A DNA stretch of 64,000 bases from Pararhizobium capsulatum DSM 1112 (GCF_030814475.1 NZ_JAUSVF010000002.1:372001-436000), one strand, 5' to 3'. Numbered from the stretch's first letter, positions 24,895-36,644 are shown. Translations and numbers: made by a program. Notes: generated by a model not told the origin, from the sequence alone.

Positions 24895-26454
24895 TCAGTC
24901 TTCGGGAAGACCGGCCAGCTGTAAGCCCTCGACGATGGCCGCGAGGCGGCTCGGGTCCTTGGCGGGCTGGCCGGACTTAATGCTGGCGATTGTAACGTCC
25001 GGGGCTATTCTTACCAGTTCGCCAAGGTAGTGATGAGCCTCTGCCATGCGTCCAAGATGCGCGTTTGCGGCAGTCAGCATCCAATATATCGGATCGAAGT
25101 TCGGATTGATGGCGAGGGCCCGGGTGGCGCACGTCAACGCCTCCTCATAGTTGCCGAGTATTATCTGCGCGTGCGCCATTCCGCATTGCGATATGTGCGC
25201 CAGGAGATCGCGCGGCGAGAGCCTGCTCGCACGTTGGAACAAGGCCAATGCGCTCGCCACCTCTCCACAATGAAGGGTCGCCACACCCGCCGACGTAACG
25301 ACCAGCATGTTGTTAGGATTGGAGTCCAGTGCTGCGGAGAGCACCGCCATTCCCCAATCATATTCCCTTGCCACCTGCACGAGTGCCATCGCGCAATGTG
25401 CCATCACCGTAGGATCGCCGGCCGCCTTCTCCAGCCCGCGCCGGGCCAATTCGAAACACTTTTCCCGGTCATTGGCCCCGATCGCCGGCCACCCCATAGT
25501 AACGCGGTGTTCCAGCGCCCAAGCGGCATGGGCGAGCAGGTGTGCATTGTCGGGTTCGAGCGCAAGAGCCTCGGTCAGCATCGCGTATGCCAGTGCATTC
25601 TCACTCACCGTTTCCGCCAGGATTTTGGAAAGGGCGCGCAGGTACGCATCGTAGGCTGCCATGCTTCCTGGCCGCTCCCTGCGGGAGCGCTCGATTTCCG
25701 CCATCCTGATATGCGGCTCGACAACCGTTGCGACTTTCTCGGTAATCCGATCCTGGAAGTTGAACACGTCATCGAGGGTACCGTCGAATTTCTTTGCCCA
25801 CAGGTGAGCGCCGCTGCCACCGTCGATGAGTTGTGCCGCTATCCTGAGTTGGTTCCCCGACCGCCTGACGCTGCCTTCGAGCACGTACCGGACGCCGAGT
25901 TCCTTCGCCACTTGCCGCACGTCGCGGTTTTGCTCCCTGTAAACGAAAGCGGAGTTGCGGGCGATAACCGAAAAATCCTTGAAGCGGCTGAGCGCCGTGA
26001 TGATATCGTCCACGATACCATCCGCGAAGTAATCCTGGTCCACATCACCGCTAAGATTAGCAAAGGGAAGAACGGCCAGCACAGGGAACTGGCTGTCGGA
26101 CTCATTTGACGCAGAGGACGCGCGGATCAGGCGATAGCCCATCCTCGGCACCGTCGCGATCCATTCCTGCCCTTCCGGTGCCGGGCCCAGCGCCTTGCGC
26201 AGGGCCGCAATCTGCACGGTCAGATTGCCTTCCTCGACGACCAAACCGGGCCATCCCCGTTCCATCAGGTCCAACTTGGAGACAATCCCTCCTCCGGCGT
26301 CGAGGAGCGCTTTGAGAAGAGCCAGGCTACGACCACCCAGTGCAACGGGCTTACCGTTCCGCCGCAACACGCCGGAAGCGGAATCGAGAACAAACGAACC
26401 AAAAGTTTGCCGCGACTGCATCATGCGAACAATGTATCGCGCGGCAGAACTCAT
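24895..26454 (-). CDS. Winged-helix (OmpR/CadC-type) regulator with TolB-like and TPR domains
   Basis: Protein of about 519 aa. An N-terminal winged helix similar to response-regulator effector domains is visible (FGSFVLDSASGVLRRNGKPV, LALLKALLDAGGGIVSK, VQIAALRKALG, TVPRMGYRLI). A FlgO/TolB-like domain follows (LAVLPFANLSGD, YFADGIVDDIITALSRF, LEGSVRRSGNQLRIAAQLID, HLWAKKFDG). The C-terminal half is made of TPR-like helices. No transmembrane helix or receiver domain is seen. Such proteins are often annotated as adenylate-cyclase-associated or CadC-like. The start is uncertain: 26454, 26424 and 26421 are candidates, none with a strong ribosome-binding site. Its target genes are unknown. Confidence 0.72.
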   Translation of the reverse strand: MSSAARYIVRMMQSRQTFGSFVLDSASGVLRRNGKPVALGGRSLALLKALLDAGGGIVSKLDLMERGWPGLVVEEGNLTVQIAALRKALGPAPEGQEWIATVPRMGYRLIRASSASNESDSQFPVLAVLPFANLSGDVDQDYFADGIVDDIITALSRFKDFSVIARNSAFVYREQNRDVRQVAKELGVRYVLEGSVRRSGNQLRIAAQLIDGGSGAHLWAKKFDGTLDDVFNFQDRITEKVATVVEPHIRMAEIERSRRERPGSMAAYDAYLRALSKILAETVSENALAYAMLTEALALEPDNAHLLAHAAWALEHRVTMGWPAIGANDREKCFELARRGLEKAAGDPTVMAHCAMALVQVAREYDWGMAVLSAALDSNPNNMLVVTSAGVATLHCGEVASALALFQRASRLSPRDLLAHISQCGMAHAQIILGNYEEALTCATRALAINPNFDPIYWMLTAANAHLGRMAEAHHYLGELVRIAPDVTIASIKSGQPAKDPSRLAAIVEGLQLAGLPED

Positions 26455-26572
26455 GGAAACCAGCAATCCTCCGTCAGATTGCGGGCGGATTACCCAGATG
26501 CCGAAAACAAAACCGCTCCGATGGAAACCAATGGAGCGGTTGGACGGAATTCCGCAGCGTCTGAAAATACCT

Positions 26573-28725
<2,153 letters not shown>

Positions 28726-28841
28726 GCGGCCGGGTAACACTATCCGGCAGCGCGCATCTTGCCAGCGACGACCAAGGCGCGATATGCCTTTCCGGTAGCA
28801 ATCTATCCGACTGATTTGCTTCGCGTTTATTGGAGAGCGGA

Positions 28842-29909
28842 ATGAAAACGGCACTTGCAGACGTCAACACACCGGCGGTGCTGGTGGATCTCGGCTTGAC
28901 GCGAAGAAACATCGACCGTTTCCAGGCCTATGCCGACAAACACGGCCTGAAAGTGCGCCCGCATATCAAGACGCACAAGCTGCCGGCGATTGCGGAAATG
29001 CAGCTCGACGCCGGCGCCATCGGCATCACCTGCCAGAAGGTTTCCGAGGCCGAAGCGATGATTGCGGGTAGCGACCGGATCAAGGATGTGCTGATTACCT
29101 ACAATATCCTCGGCAACGAAAAGCTCGCGCATCTGGCGGCGTTGGCGAAGAAGGTGACACTCAGTGTCGTTGCCGACAGCGCCAAGGTCATCGACGGCCT
29201 ATCCGCCGCCTTTGCCGAAGAAGACAAGCCACTTACCGTACTGGTGGAATGCAACACCGGCGCCGATCGCTGTGGCGTCGCCACGCCGGAGGCCGCAGCC
29301 GAGCTTGCAAAGCGGATTGCCGCGGCACCAGGCCTCATCTTTGGCGGCCTCATGACCTTTCCGCCGACAGGCGGCGCCCGCGCCGTCCAATCCTTCATGA
29401 GCCGCGCGAAAGTTTTCCTCGAAGCGGCCGGCATCGATGTGCCCGTCATAACGTCGGGCGGCACGCCATCGATGATGAAAGCGGCCCTCGCCCCCATCGC
29501 CACCGAATATCGACCCGGCACTTATGTCTATAACGACCGCTCCCTTGTCGCCCGGGGCGCCTGCGCGTGGGAGGACTGCGCGCTCACGGTTCTCGCAACT
29601 GTGGTTTCGGTTCCGGCGGCCAACCGGGCGATTATCGATGCCGGTTCCAAGACGCTGACATCAGACCTTTTCGGCCAGACCGGCTTTGGCCATGTGCTGG
29701 GCCGCCCGGATATCGCCATCGATCAACTGTCGGAAGAGCATGGACGGCTGGTCACCACCGGGCCGATCGCTCTTTCCGTCGGTGATCGTGTGCGGGTCGT
29801 GCCCAACCATGCCTGCGTGGTGACCAACATGGTCGATGCCGTGCATATCGTCGAGGGCGACACCGTGACCGACATCTGGCCGGTCGCTGCGCGCGGCAAG
29901 ATCACGTGA
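28842..29909 (+). CDS. D-threonine aldolase / D-serine dehydratase-like PLP enzyme
   Basis: Fold-type III (alanine-racemase-like) PLP enzyme of 355 aa. The PLP lysine region is RPHIKTHKLPAIAEMQ. The barrel continues with GITCQKVSEAEAM, VECNTGADRCGV and SGGTPSM, and the C-terminal domain ends with RVRVVPNHACVVTNMVD, where His and Cys are the metal-ligand pair of D-threonine aldolase/DSD1 proteins. The ATG at 28842 follows GGAG. Likely reaction is cleavage or dehydration of a D-beta-hydroxy amino acid. It lies 116 bp after the AraC-type gene with no obvious functional link. Confidence 0.8.
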   Translation: MKTALADVNTPAVLVDLGLTRRNIDRFQAYADKHGLKVRPHIKTHKLPAIAEMQLDAGAIGITCQKVSEAEAMIAGSDRIKDVLITYNILGNEKLAHLAALAKKVTLSVVADSAKVIDGLSAAFAEEDKPLTVLVECNTGADRCGVATPEAAAELAKRIAAAPGLIFGGLMTFPPTGGARAVQSFMSRAKVFLEAAGIDVPVITSGGTPSMMKAALAPIATEYRPGTYVYNDRSLVARGACAWEDCALTVLATVVSVPAANRAIIDAGSKTLTSDLFGQTGFGHVLGRPDIAIDQLSEEHGRLVTTGPIALSVGDRVRVVPNHACVVTNMVDAVHIVEGDTVTDIWPVAARGKIT

Positions 29910-30267
29910 GGGGTTCGTCTCTCTTTCCACCAGGGACCAGTTGATATTCAAGGTCCCACAACCCGGAAAGTAATGTCGATATTCCCGCGGGTTAGGGGCT
30001 TGCACACGGTCTCTTTTCGCGGAAATCTCAAGTATCTCTCCGCTGATTCTTTTGGCGTCGTCGTCTCGGTGCGCGGTTTTCGGTGACACGGCTGTCTTCC
30101 TCCCTTCGGCTCCGGTGTTGAATCGAGGTCGACACCTGCCGAAATGAGCGGATGAGAAACCCGCTCAAGTTATCCCCTCGTGACCGGCAAACGCGAAGAA
30201 CGCAGAGGCCTTGCCCATCTGGATCATTTCTGTCCTTCATTGATGAAACGTTGTGGGGAGAAACCGG
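29910..30267. other. Intergenic stretch without a supported gene
   Basis: About 360 bp between the PLP enzyme and a small membrane protein. Short frames occur on both strands but none has a good start or recognisable sequence. No clear terminator or repeat was seen. Confidence 0.45.
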
Positions 30268-30615
30268 ATGTCCGAGCCTGACCCGGAGGAGAAGATCGAC
30301 GCGACTTTCCGCAACGGCTCGCTGACGGCGGCGGGGATCATTCTCGGCTTCTCGCTGAATTTCATCGCTCGCTGGGTTTCTAATCCCAACGACTGGAGTC
30401 GCATAGACATCGCGCCGATGTTGTTTCTAACCTTCGGAATCGCGATCCAGGTGAAAGTGTTCGCTGACCTGCTAGCGCGAGATTCCTTGATAGCGAAAAA
30501 GTACGACCGCTCGCGGCGACTGTTTCTGATCGGCCTCGGTATCGTGGCGGTAGGGATGGGGATCGCGTTGCTAAACGACATTCTGGGGCTGGGGTCGATG
30601 CAGATGTTGGGATAG
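30268..30615 (+). CDS. Small hypothetical membrane protein
   Basis: A 115-aa protein starting MSEPDPEEKID with GGGGAGA upstream of ATG 30268. Three hydrophobic segments are visible, roughly residues 17-35 (GSLTAAGIILGFSLNFIA), 47-68 (DIAPMLFLTFGIAIQVKVF) and 85-103 (LFLIGLGIVAVGMGIALL), suggesting an inner-membrane protein. The family is not recognised. It stands alone between the PLP enzyme and the BMP transporter operon, with more than 100 bp on each side. Confidence 0.6.
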   Translation: MSEPDPEEKIDATFRNGSLTAAGIILGFSLNFIARWVSNPNDWSRIDIAPMLFLTFGIAIQVKVFADLLARDSLIAKKYDRSRRLFLIGLGIVAVGMGIALLNDILGLGSMQMLG

Positions 30616-30676
30616 GCGCCGGAAAGGCCGCGCGCTCAATTTCTATGCACGCCGTATCCTTGACTTCAAATTAGGC

Positions 30677-30708
30677 ACCAACTAACAATTTTCACCAGTT
30701 GGTAAAAA
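30677..30708. promoter_or_regulatory. Nested inverted repeats upstream of the BMP operon
   Basis: ACCAACT (30677-30683) and AGTTGGT (30697-30703) form a perfect 7-bp inverted repeat. The right arm is also part of a near-palindrome, TTTTCACCAG/TTGGTAAAAA (30689-30708, 8 of 10 paired). The block ends 17 bp before the binding-protein start, so a repressor bound here would block transcription or translation. No regulator gene is adjacent. Confidence 0.4.
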
Positions 30709-30724
30709 CTGGGGAACAGATCAA

Positions 30725-31711
30725 ATGACCAGCAAGCTTATCATGTCTCGACGCGGCGTTCTTGCGTCGGGTCTCGCACTTAGTGCATCCGCATTCATTC
30801 CCTCTGTCCGCGCCGCCACACCGATCAAGGTCGCTGGCATCCATGGTTCTCCGGTAGAGAACGCCTGGAATTCGGTGCTGCATAAGGCACTCCAGGATGC
30901 AGCAGCAGAGGGGACAATCGAATATGTCTTCTCCGAGGGAGTGTCAGGAACAGACTATCCCCGTGCTATGCGCGAATATTCGGAACAGGGCGCCAAACTG
31001 ATTATCGGGGAGACGTTCCCCGTCGAGAAGCAGGCCCGCGAAGTGGCGGCTGACTATCCGGAAACCGCTTTCGTCATGGGCTCAAGCGGGAAGGAATCAG
31101 GCGACAATTTCGGGGTGTTCGGCACCTGGAACTTTGATGGCGCCTACCTCGCCGGCATGTTGGCCGGCAAGATGACCAAAAGCAACATTGTCGGCTCCGT
31201 CGGCGCCATGCCGATCCCTGAGGTCAACATGCTGATCAATGCCTTTGCGGAGGGCGTGAAGGCGGTGAACCCGGACGCCAAGCATCTGGTGACCTTCATC
31301 GGCACCTTCTTCGATCCGCCTAAAGCGCGCGAGGCAGGCCTTGCCCAGATCGATGCCGGCGCCGACATCCTGTTCGGCGAACGTATCGGCACGGCAGATG
31401 CCGCCAAGGAGCGCGGCATCAAGTCGGTTGGCTCGCTCATCGACTATACGCCGCGCTATCCCGACACGGTCTTCGCCAACGCACTCTGGAATTTCCGCCC
31501 GATCCTCAACGCCGCGATCGCTGATATTGCTGCTGGAAAACCGACAGGCCGCGATTACACGAGCTACGGCCTGATGAAGGAGGGCGGCAGCGACATCGTG
31601 TTCGTCAAAGGCGTGGCGCCGGCGGAAGCCGAGGCTGCTATGGAAGCCAAGCGTGCCGAGATCAAAGCCGGCACGTTCGAGGTGCCGAGGGTCATGGACG
31701 AACCGAAGTAA
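30725..31711 (+). CDS. BMP-family substrate-binding protein (nucleoside/base-type ABC importer)
   Basis: Extracytoplasmic receptor of 328 aa. The N-terminus has SRRGVLASGLALSASAF, a twin-arginine-like signal ending near VRAATP. The mature chain resembles the BMP (PnrA/MED) family: KVAGIHGSPVENAWN, GETFPVEKQAREVAADYPETAFVMGSS, VFGTWNFDGAYLAGMLAGKMTKSNIVGSVGAMPIPEV and GADILFGERIG. It heads an operon with two permeases and a duplicated ATPase. BMP systems import purine nucleosides or related bases. The cytosine-deaminase-family enzyme at the operon end suggests a pyrimidine or other cyclic N-compound. Confidence 0.85.
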   Translation: MTSKLIMSRRGVLASGLALSASAFIPSVRAATPIKVAGIHGSPVENAWNSVLHKALQDAAAEGTIEYVFSEGVSGTDYPRAMREYSEQGAKLIIGETFPVEKQAREVAADYPETAFVMGSSGKESGDNFGVFGTWNFDGAYLAGMLAGKMTKSNIVGSVGAMPIPEVNMLINAFAEGVKAVNPDAKHLVTFIGTFFDPPKAREAGLAQIDAGADILFGERIGTADAAKERGIKSVGSLIDYTPRYPDTVFANALWNFRPILNAAIADIAAGKPTGRDYTSYGLMKEGGSDIVFVKGVAPAEAEAAMEAKRAEIKAGTFEVPRVMDEPK

Positions 31712-31724
31712 TAGGGTTCTGCAA

Positions 31725-33131
31725 ATGCGGGATGACGCAACGTCATTGGCTGAGGCGATCCGCGGGGGTCGCCTCAGTGCATTGGAGGCCATGCGGGTTG
31801 CGATTGATCGGGCGGAGCAACAGTCCGACCTCGGAGCTATCGTTTATCTGGATCGGGATCTTGGACTGTATGCAGCCCAGTCCATGGACGAAAGACTGCG
31901 CGATGGATCTGCAACGGGCTCGTCCTTCGCCGGCGTGCCCAGCCTGGCCAAGGATCTTGGCGGACCTTTTTTCGGGCTTCCGGTCACGGCGTGCTCAGGC
32001 ATGATAGACAGGAGTTCGGTGGAACCGGACTCCGATCTTGCCGCGCGACTTCGCACCTCCGGCCTCTGCTTCTTCGGCCTTACCACGGTGCCGGAAATGG
32101 GTCTGTCTCTCGCCAGTGAGCCGGCAGTCGGACCACTCAGCCGCAACCCGCTGGAACCGTCGCTGACGCCCGGCGGGTCCTCGGGTGGTGCTGCAGCTGC
32201 CGTCGCCGCAGGCATTGTCGCTATAGCCCATGCCACCGATGCAGGAGGATCGATCCGGGTTCCCGCGGCCTGCTGCGGCCTTGTGGGTCTGAAGGCGAGC
32301 CGCGGGGTGATACCGGCTGGCCCGAGCTTTGGTAATCATCTCGGTGGAATCGCCAGCGAGCTTGCAGTCTGCCGCTCTGTAAGGGACCTCACTACGATTT
32401 TCCGAGTTGCCGTTGGCGCCTCGCGTGGCCCTTTCGCAGATCCCCATTTGTCCCAGGCCAGTGCCGGTCCGCTGCGAATTGGCCTCGTCACAGATTCTGG
32501 CAACGATTTCTCACTGGATTCCGACCGGGCCGCAACGATCGAGGCTGCAGCGCGTTCCCTGGAAGCCGACGGGCACGCGATTATCCAGATCTCGTGGAAC
32601 ACATTAGAAAACGCCGTCGCGGCTAGCGGTCGGGCATTCGCTGACATCATTGCCGTCAATCTCGCGAATTACGTCGATGGGGCGCACCTGAATGCCCAAA
32701 AAGCTGAACGCCTTACCCAAGCCTTTATCCGCAAAGGTCAGGCGCTGACTGGCCAATCCCTCTGGGCGTCGTTGGATGCCGGCATTCATACCAGCAGGGC
32801 TCTTTGGGACATCTTCGAGGAGGTCGATTGTCTGTTGACGCCCATGTTGTCGAGTGCCCCGCTGCCACTCGGGTCCTTCTCGTTTGACCATGATGATACG
32901 GAGCTGCATATCCATCGTATGACAGCTTTCGCCCCGCTTGCGTCACTGGCGAACATCACGGGCTTTCCGGCAATCACTCTACCGTTTGGCGCGGATGCGA
33001 CGGGCTTGCCGCTACCCGTCCAGCTTTTGGCTCCCATGGGACATGACTTGCTTCTGCTGGCACTTGCCGCGTCGCTGGAGCAGGAGGGTCGCTGGCAGCA
33101 CCGCTTCCCCGTTGCAGGATTGCACGCATGA
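31725..33131 (+). CDS. Amidase-signature family hydrolase
   Basis: Serine amidase of 468 aa. The Ser-cisSer-Lys triad is visible: lysine in VPSLAKDLGG, cis-serine within TPGGSSGGAAAAVAAG and nucleophile serine in DAGGSIRVPAACCGLVGLK. The C-terminus has the usual NITGFPAITLPFG and PLPVQLLAPMGHD. Start 31725 gives MRDDATSLAEAIRGG and sits 13 bp after the binding-protein stop. The stop overlaps the ATPase start (ATGA), so the amidase is embedded in a transporter operon. It probably hydrolyses an amide or ureido bond of the imported compound or of its deaminase product; the substrate is unknown. Confidence 0.85.
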   Translation: MRDDATSLAEAIRGGRLSALEAMRVAIDRAEQQSDLGAIVYLDRDLGLYAAQSMDERLRDGSATGSSFAGVPSLAKDLGGPFFGLPVTACSGMIDRSSVEPDSDLAARLRTSGLCFFGLTTVPEMGLSLASEPAVGPLSRNPLEPSLTPGGSSGGAAAAVAAGIVAIAHATDAGGSIRVPAACCGLVGLKASRGVIPAGPSFGNHLGGIASELAVCRSVRDLTTIFRVAVGASRGPFADPHLSQASAGPLRIGLVTDSGNDFSLDSDRAATIEAAARSLEADGHAIIQISWNTLENAVAASGRAFADIIAVNLANYVDGAHLNAQKAERLTQAFIRKGQALTGQSLWASLDAGIHTSRALWDIFEEVDCLLTPMLSSAPLPLGSFSFDHDDTELHIHRMTAFAPLASLANITGFPAITLPFGADATGLPLPVQLLAPMGHDLLLLALAASLEQEGRWQHRFPVAGLHA

Positions 33132-34648
33132 ACAAGCCCGTTCTTGAAATCATTGGCGTTAGCAAACGGTTCGGCACGACACTGGCCAATGATGACATCT
33201 CGTTGTCCCTGGCCAAAGGCGAGATCGTAGCACTGCTCGGTGAAAACGGTGCCGGCAAGACCACACTGATGAACATTCTCTTCGGCCACTACGTGCCAGA
33301 CAGCGGCCGCGTCCTGATCGACGGTGAGGAACTGCCGCAAGGCAAGCCCCGCGCAGCAATCCGTGCCGGTATCGGCATGGTTCACCAGCATTTTGCACTG
33401 GCGCCAAACCTCACGGTGATCGAGAACGTCACAACCGGGACGGAAAGCCTGTGGTCGCTTCGATCGCGCCGTGCCGAGGAGCGGATCAAGCTGCTTGCCA
33501 TCTCCCAGCGCTTCGGCCTGAAGATTGATCCGGATGCAAGACTTGGCGATCTCTCCGTTGGAGAGCAGCAGCGGGTGGAAATCCTGAAGGCACTCTATAA
33601 CGAGGCGCGAATTCTCGTTCTCGACGAACCGACCGCAGTCCTGACACAGCTCGAGGCCGAGCGACTTTTTGCGACGCTGAAGGATATGGCAGCCCAAGGC
33701 CTGTCGTTGATTTTCATTTCCCACAAGCTGGACGAGGTCATGTCAGCTTCAGACCGCGTGGTGGTTCTTCGCGGAGGCCGCCACGTGGCGGAGCGCAGAG
33801 CGTCCGAGACCAGTAAGTCCGAACTCGCCGAACTCATGGTCGGTCGCACTGTAACTCGACCTGTCCGGGAGCCATCGTCTCCCGGCGAACTGGTCCTGGA
33901 AGCGGCTGCCGTTACCGTGCGGTCCGCCGGTGTCGATAGGCTCAAGGCAATTGATTTTCAACTTCGTTCCGGGGAGGTGCTGGGCATTATCGGCGTTTCT
34001 GGCAATGGACAGGCGGAATTGGCGCAATTGCTGTCGGGGACAACCTCGAAGACCAGCGGCGACCTGTTGCTGTTCGGCACAGCGGTCGCCTCCCTTTCGG
34101 TCGCCGACGTCGTCTCGGCCGGTGTCGGCCGCATTCCTGACGATCGCAACAAGGAAGGCGCCATTGGCGAAATGGCGATCTGGGAAAACGTTATCCTGGA
34201 AAGGCTCGCTTCCTTCTCACGCCGCGGGCTGGTGGATCGCAAGCGCGCCGTTGCGTTCACGCAAAAGATTATCGATCAGTTCGACGTGCGTGGTGGAACG
34301 CCGACAACCCGTATTCGCCTGCTATCCGGCGGAAACATGCAGAAGCTTATTCTGGGACGCAACCTGATAGACCGGCCGCGCATTCTGCTTGCGGCGCAAC
34401 CGGCGAGAGGATTGGACGAGGGGGCAGTCGCTGCCGTGCACGAGCGGCTTCTCGATGCGAGACGGCAGGGAACAGCCGTGCTGCTGATCTCGGAAGATCT
34501 GGACGAGGTGATGGCGCTCGCCGATCGCATCCAGGCCATCGTCGGCGGCAGGCTTTCGCCGCCGATTGCCGCCGAGGAGGCATCCTCGCGCAAACTCGGA
34601 CTGATGATGGCCGGTGAATGGGAAAAGGAGGTGGCGCATGCGGTTTGA
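33128..34648 (+). CDS. Nucleoside/base-type ABC transporter ATPase (two ABC domains)
   Basis: Cytoplasmic ATPase of 506 aa in the YufO/RbsA-like group. The first domain shows GENGAGKTT, the Q-loop IGMVHQHFALAPNLTV, DLSVGEQQRVEILKAL and LVLDEPTAVLT. The second has the altered Walker A GVSGNGQAE, IPDDRNKEGAIGEMAIWENV and LSGGNMQKLILGRNL, typical for the BMP-associated importers. The start overlaps the amidase stop by four bases, and the end overlaps the first permease gene by 11 bp. It pairs with the two permeases downstream. Confidence 0.87.
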   Translation: MNKPVLEIIGVSKRFGTTLANDDISLSLAKGEIVALLGENGAGKTTLMNILFGHYVPDSGRVLIDGEELPQGKPRAAIRAGIGMVHQHFALAPNLTVIENVTTGTESLWSLRSRRAEERIKLLAISQRFGLKIDPDARLGDLSVGEQQRVEILKALYNEARILVLDEPTAVLTQLEAERLFATLKDMAAQGLSLIFISHKLDEVMSASDRVVVLRGGRHVAERRASETSKSELAELMVGRTVTRPVREPSSPGELVLEAAAVTVRSAGVDRLKAIDFQLRSGEVLGIIGVSGNGQAELAQLLSGTTSKTSGDLLLFGTAVASLSVADVVSAGVGRIPDDRNKEGAIGEMAIWENVILERLASFSRRGLVDRKRAVAFTQKIIDQFDVRGGTPTTRIRLLSGGNMQKLILGRNLIDRPRILLAAQPARGLDEGAVAAVHERLLDARRQGTAVLLISEDLDEVMALADRIQAIVGGRLSPPIAAEEASSRKLGLMMAGEWEKEVAHAV

Positions 34649-35687
34649 ACGGCGTGAACACCGTCCGGTCGCGCTCGTCATCGCGACCCCGCTCATCGCA
34701 ATCGCTGCGGCCCTTGCGATTGCAGGCGTCCTGATCGCAATTGCCGGCGCGCCGGTCTTTGAGGCTTATTGGCGTATTTTGCTGGGCGCATTCGGCTCCC
34801 GCCTCTCGGCAACCGAAACGCTGACCCGTGCAACACCTTTGATCCTCACTGGACTTGCAGCGGCCGTCGCCTTCCGCGCCCGGCTTTGGAATATCGGTGG
34901 GGAGGGGCAATTTTATCTCGGCGCTATCACCGCCGCTTGGGCAGGTTCGCATCTTTTTGGCACATGGCCTTCGATCGTGCAGATTCCGTTGCTGCTCGTC
35001 TTCGGCGCCGTCGCCGGCATGATCCTGCTGCTCGTGCCGCTCTGGCTGAGACTACGCTTTTCGGTGGATGAGGTCGTGACGACCCTGCTCCTCAATTTCG
35101 TCGCCGTGCTCTTTGTGTCGATGTTGATCGACACAGTTCTGAAGGATCCGCTGGCCTTCGGCTGGCCCCAGTCGCAATCGATATCCGAAGCTGGGATGCT
35201 GCCGAAGCTTCTCGCCCGATCTAGGCTTCATTTCGGCCTGGTGATCGCCATCCTGCTTGCACTCGTCCTCGCGTTCGTCCAGTCGCGTACGGCCTTCGGC
35301 ATGCAGTCGCGTGCAGCCGGGCTCAACCCGCAGGGAGCCGCCTTTGCCGGTGTGCCGCTGGGCAAAACCCTGGTGGCTGTCGCCTGCATCTCCGGCGGAC
35401 TTGCAGGGCTCGCCGGTGCAGTCGAAGTCATGGGTGTCCAAGGCTACGTCACGACCAACCTCTCGCCGGGTTACGGTTATTCAGGCATCGTCGTTGCCAT
35501 GCTGGCCAATCTCAACCCGCTCGGAGTGGTGCTGGCAGGGCTATTTACGGCAACCATGTTCGTCGGCGCCGACGGCATGAGCCGAAGCCTCGGAATTCCA
35601 AGCTACATCGCCGATGTCATCGTGGCCCTTTCCCTTCTGTCCATGCTGGTCGCCGTATTCTTCACCCAATACAGGATCCGTCGATGA
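34638..35687 (+). CDS. Nucleoside/base-type ABC permease 1 (YufP-like)
   Basis: Inner-membrane subunit of 349 aa. It begins MRFERREHRPVALV followed by a long hydrophobic helix (ATPLIAIAAALAIAGVLIAI). Family motifs are ETLTRATPLILTGLAAAVAFRARLWNIGGEGQFYLGA and SVDEVVTTLLLNF, typical of branched-chain/BMP-type permeases. AAGGAGGTGGC precedes ATG 34638. The stop overlaps the next permease start (ATGA), showing tight coupling of the two subunits. Confidence 0.87.
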   Translation: MRFERREHRPVALVIATPLIAIAAALAIAGVLIAIAGAPVFEAYWRILLGAFGSRLSATETLTRATPLILTGLAAAVAFRARLWNIGGEGQFYLGAITAAWAGSHLFGTWPSIVQIPLLLVFGAVAGMILLLVPLWLRLRFSVDEVVTTLLLNFVAVLFVSMLIDTVLKDPLAFGWPQSQSISEAGMLPKLLARSRLHFGLVIAILLALVLAFVQSRTAFGMQSRAAGLNPQGAAFAGVPLGKTLVAVACISGGLAGLAGAVEVMGVQGYVTTNLSPGYGYSGIVVAMLANLNPLGVVLAGLFTATMFVGADGMSRSLGIPSYIADVIVALSLLSMLVAVFFTQYRIRR

Positions 35688-36628
35688 GCGCCGTTTTCGA
35701 TATCATCGCATCTGCCGGGCTTTGGGCCGCAGTGTTTAGGATCGCAACGCCGCTGATCTTCGGTACGCTCGGCGCCCTGTTGTGCGAACGGGCAGGCGTG
35801 CTGAACCTCGGCATCGAAGGCATCATGACCTTCGGCGCGATGATCGGCTGGCTTGCCGTTTATAATGGGGCGGACCTTTGGACGGGTTTCCTGTTAGCAG
35901 CTCTGGGCGGCGGCGTCTTCGGACTGCTGCATGCCGGGCTGACCGTCACACTCGGACTGTCGCAACATGTTGCTGGGCTTGGCGTGACATTGTTTGCAGG
36001 AAGCTTCAGCTATTTCGTCTTCCGTCTGGCGGTGCCGGTCGCAGGAACACCGCCCACAATCACGCCGTTCCAACCGATTGCAATCCCGGGTCTGAGCGAT
36101 CTCCCGTTCTTGGGCCCCGCATTCTTTGCCCAGACTCCTCCAACCTATCTGGCGATTCTGCTTGCGCTCGTGCTTGCCTACATCATTTTCCGGACTCCCC
36201 TTGGCCTTGCAATCCGCATGACAGGCGAGAATCCGCATGCGGCCGAAGCGCAAGGCATCAATCCGATGGTTGTGCGCTACGGCGCTGTTATCGCGGGCAG
36301 CGCCCTGATGGGAATGGCCGGTGCCTTCCTCACCCTGTCGGCATTCAACAGTTTCTTCCCGACCATGGTGCAGGGGCGTGGATGGATCTGCATCGCGCTC
36401 GTCGTGTTTGCCTCCTGGCGACCGGAACGCGCACTTTTAGGTGCCTTGCTCTTCGCCTTCTTTGATGGCTTCCAACTGCGCCTCCAGACGGCGCTGGGCG
36501 GGGCGGTGCCTTATCAGCTCTTTTTGATGATACCCTACATCCTGTCGATCGCGGCGCTGGCCATCATGGCGCGGCGTGCGCGCGTGCCGCAGGCCCTGAT
36601 GCAACCCTATCGGCGCGGCGAGCGCTGA
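35684..36628 (+). CDS. Nucleoside/base-type ABC permease 2 (YufQ-like)
   Basis: Second permease, 314 aa. The N-terminal IATPLIFGTLGALLCERAGVLNLGIEGIMTFGAM is the classic signature of this subunit. Later come LAIRMTGENPHAAEAQGINPMVVRYGAVIAGSALMGMAGAFL and GRGWICIALVVFASWRPERALLGALLF. It overlaps the preceding permease by four bases and ends 16 bp before the deaminase-family gene. Together with the upstream ATPase, permease and BMP receptor it completes the importer. Confidence 0.88.
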   Translation: MSAVFDIIASAGLWAAVFRIATPLIFGTLGALLCERAGVLNLGIEGIMTFGAMIGWLAVYNGADLWTGFLLAALGGGVFGLLHAGLTVTLGLSQHVAGLGVTLFAGSFSYFVFRLAVPVAGTPPTITPFQPIAIPGLSDLPFLGPAFFAQTPPTYLAILLALVLAYIIFRTPLGLAIRMTGENPHAAEAQGINPMVVRYGAVIAGSALMGMAGAFLTLSAFNSFFPTMVQGRGWICIALVVFASWRPERALLGALLFAFFDGFQLRLQTALGGAVPYQLFLMIPYILSIAALAIMARRARVPQALMQPYRRGER

Positions 36629-36644
36629 ACGGAGGAACCCGAGC

